5,692 nucleotides of DNA from Anaerolineae bacterium (GTDB lineage Bacteria; Chloroflexota; Anaerolineae; Aggregatilineales; Aggregatilineaceae). Each line of letters starts with the position of its first letter. Within the stretch, counting starts at the first letter, position 1. This document shows positions 1-4,568 of this stretch, piece after piece. The notes beneath the pieces were generated by a model, which made no database searches, was not told the DNA's origin, and saw only the letters and a list, made by a program, of their open reading frames with translations. The position numbers were made by a program, and so were the translations under genes. Where the stretch lies: contig JAFGJA010000551.1 in the NCBI GenBank assembly GCA_016929355.1, positions 1-5,692 of the forward strand, read 5' to 3'.

Positions 1-15
1 CATACGCCCTTACAT
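1..15. repeat. Right end of a dispersed intergenic repeat, cut by the window edge
   Basis: Bases 2-15 read ATACGCCCTTACAT and recur exactly at 2587-2600. The GCCCTTACA ending resembles the GCCCCTACA terminus of the 55-bp hairpin elements elsewhere in the window. I infer that this is the right-hand arm of a palindromic intergenic repeat whose left arm lies before the window. The 14-base identity is seen directly; the assignment to a repeat family is inference. Confidence 0.45.
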
Positions 16-59
16 AGCTTTTCGTCAACACCATCGTGATTTTTCCCTCGAAAATTCCT

Positions 60-89
60 CTCACAGATTGCGCCACGATCCGGTATAAT
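60..89 (+). promoter_or_regulatory. Putative sigma70-type promoter for the first Wzz-like gene
   Basis: A perfect TATAAT lies at 84-89. The best -35 candidate is CTCACA at 60-65, matching TTGACA at 4 of 6 positions with an 18-bp spacer. Transcription would start near 96, leaving a leader of about 27 nt before the ATG at 123. This also argues against translation from the in-frame ATG at 36, which lies upstream of the promoter. The -35 is weak, so the call rests mainly on the -10. Confidence 0.5.
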
Positions 90-110
90 CGCCCTCGGTT
101 TTGTCCAGCG

Positions 111-115
111 AAGGA
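111..115 (+). promoter_or_regulatory. Ribosome binding site that decides the start of the first gene
   Basis: AAGGA ends 7 nt before the ATG at 123. The alternative in-frame ATG at 36 has no purine-rich element at a suitable distance, and its extra 29 residues do not resemble a Wzz N-terminus, so 123 is preferred. Confidence 0.7.
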
Positions 116-122
116 TAAAGAC

Positions 123-821
123 ATGGAATTGATAGCACTCTGGCATGTATTCAAACGCCGTTGGTGGCTGATGGCGCTCCCGGCAGTGGTCGCGTTGCTC
201 GTGACGCTGCCCGCGCTGCAAAATGTGGTATCGCCCGATATATCCTATCTGGTCCAGATGCGGTTGACCGCCGCCGCCCCACCTGATGCCGAAATCGAAG
301 GAGTTACGACGCCGTATGAGGATACGGTGTATGTGCCCCTGCTGGCCTCGGAATACGTGGTGGTCAATATGCCCCACTGGATCACCAGCGACAGCTTTGC
401 GGACGAAGTGCGCACCGTACTGGATGAACGCAGTATCGCCATTCCTGACGATCTCAACGGGGCGTTTATCGCGGATGGTTTCCGCAGCATTTTGACGCTG
501 TATGTCGTGTGGGATGATCCGAACGAGGTGCAGCAGATCGCAGACGCAGCGATCACCGTTTTGCAGACGCGCAATCAAACCTATTTCCCGCAGTTCGCCG
601 CCGCGCCGGTTGAGGTTGTGCCTTTGGACGAGATCGAAGTGAGCGAACTTGCCCCGGCAATCACAACCCGGCTGGCTCCCCTGATCCGTATTTTTGTCGG
701 GTTGGCGGCGGGTGTTGGTTTGGCGATCCTGGCGGAATATCTGGATCATAGTGTGCGGTCCCGCGCGGAAGTGGAAGCGCTCGGACTGCGTGTATTGGCG
801 GAAATCCCGCCCGAACGATAG
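123..821 (+). CDS. Wzz-like chain length determinant / polysaccharide co-polymerase (first of two)
   Basis: A 232-residue inner-membrane protein with the layout of the Wzz/Wzc-N family. It has a short cytoplasmic N-terminus ending in KRRWW, a first membrane helix at about 14-34, an extracytoplasmic domain at about 35-184, a second helix at about 185-204, and a cytoplasmic tail. The tail (EYLDHSVRSRAEVEALG, then LAEIPPER) matches the juxtamembrane segment that normally leads into or docks on a BY-kinase. Family members control the length or export of surface polysaccharide. The classic proline-rich motif before the second helix is poorly conserved, and no kinase domain is fused. The start is set by the AAGGA at 111-115. 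It shares layout but little obvious sequence with the next gene. The family is assigned from topology and tail pattern, so the exact subfamily is uncertain. Confidence 0.72.
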   Translation: MELIALWHVFKRRWWLMALPAVVALLVTLPALQNVVSPDISYLVQMRLTAAAPPDAEIEGVTTPYEDTVYVPLLASEYVVVNMPHWITSDSFADEVRTVLDERSIAIPDDLNGAFIADGFRSILTLYVVWDDPNEVQQIADAAITVLQTRNQTYFPQFAAAPVEVVPLDEIEVSELAPAITTRLAPLIRIFVGLAAGVGLAILAEYLDHSVRSRAEVEALGLRVLAEIPPER

Positions 822-851
822 TAAGGTCAGCGTCAGTTTGAAGCAATTCCA

Positions 852-886
852 GCGTGTTAACTGACTGTTGCCGCGCGTTAACCTGA
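852..886 (+). promoter_or_regulatory. Tandem direct repeats, possible activator or repressor site
   Basis: GCGTGTTAAC (852-861) and GCGCGTTAAC (873-882) are near-identical 10-mers exactly 21 bp apart, about two helical turns. Each is followed by a similar CTGAC or CCTGAT. Each contains the GTTAAC palindrome. They lie about 45-70 bp upstream of the predicted transcription start near 928, a usual place for an activator. An additional inverted repeat, GTCAGTT (832-838) and AACTGAC (859-865), overlaps the first copy. The repeats are seen directly; a regulatory role is inference. Confidence 0.35.
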
Positions 887-912
887 TAAATACCCGTTAC
901 CGGCCAAGCCTT

Positions 913-921
913 TGCTATAAT
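913..921 (+). promoter_or_regulatory. Extended -10 promoter for the second Wzz-like gene and kinase
   Basis: TGCTATAAT at 913-921 is a perfect extended -10 (TGn plus TATAAT). No good -35 lies 16-18 bp upstream, which fits an extended -10 promoter or one that depends on an activator. Initiation near 928 would leave about 30 nt of leader before the ATG at 958. Confidence 0.55.
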
Positions 922-957
922 TACGGCGGGGATCAATACAAGGACTAGTTAAACGAG

Positions 958-1620
958 ATGAACTTAACCTATTATGTGCGAATTGTGGTCCGGCGCGGCT
1001 GGATCGTCATTCTGGCCGCGATCATCACCGCCGGAGCCGCTTATGGTTTCAGTAAGGCACAAACGCCTGTCTATCGCGCGTCGCAGCGTGTATTGTTCCA
1101 ACCGGCGCGAAATGATTACGGTCTGACCGAAACGCTGCGCACGCTGCTGCAAAGTTACGTCGTGTATATGAACACGGATACACAGGCGGCGGTGGCGATT
1201 GAAGAACTCAAGCTGGATATGACTCCGGGCGAACTACGCAGCCATATTACCATCAATTCTGATCCCACCCAGTTGATCGTCCAGATCGATGTGGATATGG
1301 AAGACGGGCAACTGGCGTCGGATATTGCCTACCAGTTAGGGCTGCAATTATTCACCTATAAGACCGAGCAAAATAGCGGCTTGCGTCTCGAAGATCGCAT
1401 TGATCCGGTGGTTGTGGACCGGGCGACCTGGGGTTTACATTCGCCCAATACAAAGATCAATACGCTGGCCGGGGCGGTACTCGGTGCGATCCTGGGTGGC
1501 GTGATTGTATTCGGCCTGGAATACCTGGAATCCAACATCATCCGCAGCAAAGATGATATTGAACGTTTTCTCGAACTGCCTGTTTTGGCGATTGTGCCTG
1601 CCGAAGATACCCGCGCGTAA
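958..1620 (+). CDS. Wzz-like chain length determinant / kinase-partner transmembrane adaptor (second of two)
   Basis: A 220-residue protein of the Wzz family. It has a short N-terminus (MNLTYYVRIVVRRGW), a membrane helix at about 14-31, an extracytoplasmic domain at about 32-166, a second helix at about 167-187 rich in Gly and Ala, and a cytoplasmic tail EYLESNIIRSKDDIERFLEL followed by PVLAIVP. In Gram-positive CapA/CapB-type systems the C-terminal tail of the adaptor activates a separate BY-kinase. Here the kinase gene starts only 10 bp after the stop codon, so this protein is the likely partner. The ribosome site is AAGGA at 940-944, a rather long 13 nt from the ATG. Only one proline (HSPNTKIN) remains of the usual proline-rich segment before the second helix. 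Family assignment is firm; the partnership is inferred from gene order. Confidence 0.8.
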   Translation: MNLTYYVRIVVRRGWIVILAAIITAGAAYGFSKAQTPVYRASQRVLFQPARNDYGLTETLRTLLQSYVVYMNTDTQAAVAIEELKLDMTPGELRSHITINSDPTQLIVQIDVDMEDGQLASDIAYQLGLQLFTYKTEQNSGLRLEDRIDPVVVDRATWGLHSPNTKINTLAGAVLGAILGGVIVFGLEYLESNIIRSKDDIERFLELPVLAIVPAEDTRA

Positions 1621-1624
1621 AGGA
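1618..1624 (+). promoter_or_regulatory. Ribosome binding site overlapping the preceding stop codon
   Basis: TAAAGGA shares its TAA with the stop of the preceding gene and ends 6 nt before the ATG at 1631. An ATG at 1625 directly abuts it and is too close, so 1631 is the better start. The arrangement suggests translational coupling. Confidence 0.65.
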
Positions 1625-1630
1625 ATGGCT

Positions 1631-2293
1631 ATGCCTGCAAATTTGATTACCTTAACTGATCCGCGTTCGCCAGCCGCCGAAGCCTACCGGACGCTGCGCA
1701 CTAACTTGATGTTTTCCAATCTGGATAATCCGATCCGCACGCTGGTAGTGACTTCGCCCGTCTTCAGCGCGGAGAAAAGCACCGTGCTGGCGAATCTGGC
1801 GGTGACGCTGGCGCAAGGCGGGCGCGAAACGATCATTGTGGATTGCGATCTGCGCAAACCCGCCCAGCAAACGATCTGGGGCCTGGATAATGCGAGCGGC
1901 CTCACGGCGATGCTGCTCGATGATGCCCTGTTCGAAAATCCGCCGTTGCAAGCGGTGGGTGTGGATGGTTTGTCCGTGCTGACGAGCGGGGAACTGCCGC
2001 CCAATCCCGCCGATGTGATCGGTTCGCGGCGCATGGATGACGCGATTGCCGTCTTGATGGATCGCGCTGATTTTGTGCTGTTCGATGTTCCGCCAATTCT
2101 CGCGGTCACCGATGCGGCGCTGCTTGGTCATAAAGTGGATGGTGTGCTGCTGGCGCTGCGCGCGGGATCCGCCCGGCGTGATCATGCGGCGCGCGCTAAA
2201 GAGGAACTGGATCGCGTCAACGTGCCGATTATCGGGACCGTTTTGACCAATGCCCAACGTGACAGCGCTGTGAGCAATTATTACGCGCGGTAA
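1631..2293 (+). CDS. BY-type tyrosine kinase (CapB/CpsD/Wzc-C family) with a degenerate Walker A
   Basis: A 220-residue cytoplasmic P-loop protein, the usual size of a stand-alone BY-kinase. In order: the oligomerisation motif EX2RX2R as E17, R20 and R23 in EAYRTLRTN; the Walker A region at 41-51 (TSPVFSAEKST); Walker A' at 67-77 (TIIVDCDLRKP); Walker B at about 147-155 (VLFDVPP, D152); and a short C-terminal tyrosine cluster, Y217 and Y218. Such kinases autophosphorylate on the tail and cycle with the Wzz-like adaptor to control polysaccharide synthesis. The invariant lysine (K49) and S50-T51 are present. However, the glycines of the normal GEGKS loop are replaced by S46 and E48, so ATP binding may be impaired or altered. 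The start at 1631 follows the ribosome site at 1618-1624. The family is certain; catalytic activity is doubtful. Confidence 0.88.
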   Translation: MPANLITLTDPRSPAAEAYRTLRTNLMFSNLDNPIRTLVVTSPVFSAEKSTVLANLAVTLAQGGRETIIVDCDLRKPAQQTIWGLDNASGLTAMLLDDALFENPPLQAVGVDGLSVLTSGELPPNPADVIGSRRMDDAIAVLMDRADFVLFDVPPILAVTDAALLGHKVDGVLLALRAGSARRDHAARAKEELDRVNVPIIGTVLTNAQRDSAVSNYYAR

Positions 2294-2312
2294 GAAATGC
2301 TCACCGTGTTTA

Positions 2313-2382
2313 CCTCACCCCCCAACCCCCTATCCATGCCATGGAGAGGGGGAGTCCGGTAGACGATTCAAGTCCCCTCTCC
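2313..2382. repeat. C-rich hairpin repeat with two alternative pairings
   Basis: CCCCCTATCCAT (2326-2337) pairs with ATGGAGAGGGGG (2341-2352) around a GCC loop, with a single A-G mismatch. The same G-rich arm (GGAGAGGGG, 2343-2351) is also perfectly complementary to CCCCTCTCC at 2374-2382, so two mutually exclusive hairpins are possible. The pattern resembles intergenic 'CCCCTCTCC...GGAGAGGGG' repeats. It directly follows the kinase gene and could slow or end transcription, but it lacks a T-run. Confidence 0.55.
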
Positions 2383-2547
2383 GTTTACGGGTTTGAGGGC
2401 GGACAGGGTTAATCGGACGGTGAAAAATTTTAATGTAGGGGTGGGTTTGCAAACCCACCCTGGGCGACTTGGCCAAGTCGCCCCTACAAAACATCAAGGT
2501 TAAGATCAACTTTTCGGCCACCTGTCCGCTCCTGAACCGTTTACGGG
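2381..2547. repeat. Paired repeat fragments flanking the 55-bp element
   Basis: CCGTTTACGGG occurs exactly at 2381-2391 and 2537-2547 as a direct repeat. GCGGACAGG (2399-2407) has a perfect inverted partner, CCTGTCCGC, at 2521-2529. GGTGAAAA also follows each direct copy (2419-2426 and 2565-2572). The fragments look like diverged copies of one older intergenic repeat, with the 55-bp double hairpin lying between them. The matches are seen directly; the history is inference. Confidence 0.5.
2434..2488. repeat. 55-bp double-hairpin intergenic element, copy 1
   Basis: Perfect 8-bp terminal inverted repeats TGTAGGGG (2434-2441) and CCCCTACA (2481-2488) enclose two loopless perfect 22-bp palindromes, 2439-2460 and 2462-2483, separated by one T (2461). 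A second element with the same termini, length and layout but different arms ends the window. There is no coding capacity and no transposase. This is probably a non-autonomous or REP-like repeat; a role in mRNA stability or termination is possible. Confidence 0.8.
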
Positions 2548-2586
2548 GAGGGGTAAACCTGCGAGGTGAAAAGTTAAAGTGCATCA

Positions 2587-2600
2587 ATACGCCCTTACAT
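2587..2600. repeat. 14-base repeat end shared with the window start
   Basis: ATACGCCCTTACAT is identical to bases 2-15. Both copies lie in the upstream region of a gene (35 nt before rmlA here, 108 nt before the first Wzz-like gene). It is preceded here by GTGCATCA and looks like the right arm of a palindromic repeat whose left arm is lost. Confidence 0.45.
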
Positions 2601-2634
2601 TTGCCCGGAAGCATAATGAGGAGAAACACGCCCC

Positions 2635-3705
2635 ATGAAAGGTCTGATTCTAAGCGGTGGCAAAGGTACGCGCCTCTATCCCCTGACGTATACCCGTGCC
2701 AAGCAGTTAATCCCGGTGGCGAATAAGCCGATTCTGGTTCGCGTGATCGAAACGATTCGTGACGCGGGCATCACCGAAATCGGGATCGTGATCGGGGATA
2801 CCGGCCCGGAAATCCGCGAGGCGGTGGGCGATGGGTCACAGTTCGGCGTCGCCGTCACCTATATTCCGCAGGATGCGCCGCGCGGGTTAGCCCATGCGGT
2901 GAAAATCGCCCGCGATTTTTTGGGTGATGACCGGTTTGTGATGTTTCTGGGTGATAACGTGATCCAGGGTGGCATCAGCGCTTTGATCCGGGATTTTGCC
3001 GGACACACGGACTGGAACAGCCAGATCGTCCTGACGGAAGTCGAACAACCCGAACGTTATGGTGTCGCGCGCCTGAACGACGAGGGGCGCATCGTGCAAC
3101 TGATCGAGAAGCCGAAAGACCCGCCTTCGAATCTGGCGCTGGTGGGTATTTATATGTTCGATCACCATATTTTTGAGGCCACTGACGCGATCCAACCGTC
3201 CTGGCGGAATGAGCTGGAGATCACCGACGCGATTCAGTGGTTGGTGGAACACGCTTATATGGTTTTTCCGCATGTGCATCGCGGCTGGTGGATCGATACC
3301 GGCGAAGCGGGCGAACTGCTGCGCGCGAATGGGCTGGTGCTGGATGAGCTTGTGCCCGAAATTCGCGGCACGGTTGATGACCAATCGCAGGTGGACAGCC
3401 GCGTCACCATCGAAGAGGGCGCGGAGATTATCAACAGCGTGATTCGCGGCCCGGCGATCATCGGGCAAAATACGCGCATTGTAGATAGTTATGTGGGGCC
3501 GTTTTCGAGCATTTATCACAATGTCGTGATCGAGAACAGCGAGATTCAGGGCAGCATGGTGCTGGAACATAGCTCAATCCGCGATATTCCCACGCGCATC
3601 GAAGACAGCCTGATCGGGCGTCACGCCGAAGTGACAATTGCAACCTTGCGTCCCAAAGCGATCAAAATGCATCTGGGCGATCACAGCCGCCTGGGGCTGC
3701 TATAA
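2635..3705 (+). CDS. rmlA: Glucose-1-phosphate thymidylyltransferase, long form (RmlA/RfbA-like)
   Basis: A 356-residue cytoplasmic nucleotidyltransferase that joins dTTP and glucose-1-phosphate into dTDP-glucose, the first step of dTDP-deoxysugar synthesis. The N-terminal signature GGKGTRLYPLT (8-18) and KQLIPVANKPI (23-33) form the nucleotide and pyrophosphate site. FLGDN (104-108) carries the metal-binding Asp. EKP (158-160) and GWWIDTG (217-223) match the sugar site. Residues from about 245 onward form hexapeptide-like repeats (VTIEEGAEI, GPAIIGQNTRI, VGPFSSIYHNVVI), consistent with a left-handed beta-helix. The length and this extra domain match the 'rmlA_long' group (about 355 residues, including StrD-type enzymes) rather than the roughly 290-residue RmlA of enterobacteria. 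The ribosome site GAGGAG (2618-2623) lies 11 nt before the ATG. rmlB in the same cluster supports the substrate; use of UTP cannot be excluded from sequence alone. Confidence 0.9.
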   Translation: MKGLILSGGKGTRLYPLTYTRAKQLIPVANKPILVRVIETIRDAGITEIGIVIGDTGPEIREAVGDGSQFGVAVTYIPQDAPRGLAHAVKIARDFLGDDRFVMFLGDNVIQGGISALIRDFAGHTDWNSQIVLTEVEQPERYGVARLNDEGRIVQLIEKPKDPPSNLALVGIYMFDHHIFEATDAIQPSWRNELEITDAIQWLVEHAYMVFPHVHRGWWIDTGEAGELLRANGLVLDELVPEIRGTVDDQSQVDSRVTIEEGAEIINSVIRGPAIIGQNTRIVDSYVGPFSSIYHNVVIENSEIQGSMVLEHSSIRDIPTRIEDSLIGRHAEVTIATLRPKAIKMHLGDHSRLGLL

Positions 3706-3732
3706 CACGAAAATCTGTAACGAGGATACTGT

Positions 3733-4551
3733 ATGTCTATTCGCTTGATCGTCGCTGATCTGGATAACACGCTGCTCAACTCGGATCATGAAGTGTCGCC
3801 GTTCACCGATCAGATGATCCGGGCGGCGCTGGCGCGCGGCGTATATTTCACCGTTGCCACCGGGAAAACGTTTCCTTCCACGCCCCAGATCACCGCCCAA
3901 TTTGGGATTACGATCCCGGTCATTTGCGGGAATGGCACGCAGGTATTTATGCCGGATGGCACGCCGATCTACGAAGACCCGATTCCGCTTGATCTGGCGC
4001 TGGAAGCGGTGCAGATGGGCGCGGCGCGTGGGTTTACCCCGGTAGTGTATACAGCAACGGGTTTACTCGCGCCGGGTCATGATGCCAATGTTCAGGAACT
4101 TATCGCGCATCATGAACCCACGCCGGATTATGATCCCAATATAGCGGCGGCGCTGCGCAATGGGCATAAACCCTATAAACTGATCCTCATGAGTCAGAAT
4201 TACGACGCGGTGGATCGCTTCACGGTTGATCTGAACCAGCGCTTTGCTGGACGTGCGCAGGTGATTCGCTCTGGCTTACAATCGGTGGTCGAAGTGCTGC
4301 CTCTCAGCGCATCCAAAGGGAACGCGCTCAAGATCATTCTGGACCGGCTGAATATCACGCCGGGCGAAACGATGTGTTTGGGCGATAATTGTAACGATGT
4401 GGATATGCTCCAACTCGCCGGGATCGGTGTGGCGATGGGCCAAGCGCCGCTGGACGTGCGCGCGGTAGCGGATTATGTGACTGGCACTAATGATGAAGAC
4501 GGCGTAGGTCACGCGATCAAAAAATTTGTATTGGAGTCGGTGGGGGCATAG
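3733..4551 (+). CDS. Cof-type HAD superfamily hydrolase (probable sugar or nucleotide-sugar pathway phosphatase)
   Basis: A 272-residue soluble phosphatase of the HAD class IIB (Cof/YidA-like) group, of normal length. Motif I is DLDNTLL (D9 nucleophile, D11 acid/base; Asn replaces the usual Gly of DxDGT). Motif II is the Thr in VATGKT (T43). NGT at 67-69 matches the conserved NGA region of Cof proteins. The C2-type cap lies roughly at 80-190. Motif III is K195 in SASKGNALK. Motif IV is GDNCNDVDML (217-226), which binds Mg2+. The ribosome site GAGGAT (3722-3727) precedes the ATG by 5 nt. It sits 27 bp after rmlA and 17 bp before rmlB, so it is very likely co-transcribed with them and may act on a hexose phosphate or a pathway by-product. 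The substrate cannot be read from sequence. Confidence 0.88.
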   Translation: MSIRLIVADLDNTLLNSDHEVSPFTDQMIRAALARGVYFTVATGKTFPSTPQITAQFGITIPVICGNGTQVFMPDGTPIYEDPIPLDLALEAVQMGAARGFTPVVYTATGLLAPGHDANVQELIAHHEPTPDYDPNIAAALRNGHKPYKLILMSQNYDAVDRFTVDLNQRFAGRAQVIRSGLQSVVEVLPLSASKGNALKIILDRLNITPGETMCLGDNCNDVDMLQLAGIGVAMGQAPLDVRAVADYVTGTNDEDGVGHAIKKFVLESVGA

Positions 4552-4568
4552 TAGAGAGGCAAATAATC

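Larger units (their letters stand above)
2294..2634. other. 341-bp gene-free spacer made of repeat fragments
   Basis: No convincing gene lies here. The short open frames crossing it on both strands are built from repeat sequence and lack ribosome sites. The spacer holds a C-rich hairpin (2326-2352), decayed copies of a 'CCGTTTACGGG' repeat on either side of a 55-bp double hairpin (2434-2488), and a 14-base repeat end (2587-2600). I see no clear promoter for rmlA. CATAAT at 2612-2617 is too close to the ribosome site GAGGAG (2618-2623) and has no -35. No hairpin is followed by a T-run. Confidence 0.75.

Noticed and set aside
36..122. Upstream ATG at 36 as the start of the first gene
   Set aside because: It lies before the TATAAT at 84-89, has no ribosome site and adds 29 residues with no family resemblance. 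The ATG at 123 has AAGGA at 7 nt.
1505..1630. Upstream ATG at 1505 (and at 1625) as the start of the kinase gene
   Set aside because: The extension from 1505 would overlap the Wzz-like gene by 116 bp and is that gene read in another frame. The ATG at 1625 directly abuts the ribosome site. The start at 1631 gives the usual BY-kinase length.
1652..2257. 201-codon open frame on the - strand inside the kinase gene
   Set aside because: It is a low-complexity His/Arg/Gln-rich translation antisense to the BY-kinase, with no recognisable domain.
2326..2352. Rho-independent terminator after the kinase gene
   Set aside because: The stem is stable but is followed by AGTCCGG rather than a T-run, and it matches an intergenic repeat style.
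2381..2600. CRISPR array
   Set aside because: Repeats are few, short, diverged and in mixed orientation, with no regular spacers and no cas gene.
2330..2629. 99-codon - strand frame and an overlapping + strand frame (2469-2726) in the gene-free spacer
   Set aside because: Both run through the hairpin repeats. The + frame also runs into rmlA in another frame. Neither shows a protein pattern.
2887..3570. 227-codon open frame on the - strand inside rmlA
   Set aside because: It is antisense to a complete rmlA with intact motifs, and no domain is recognisable in its translation.
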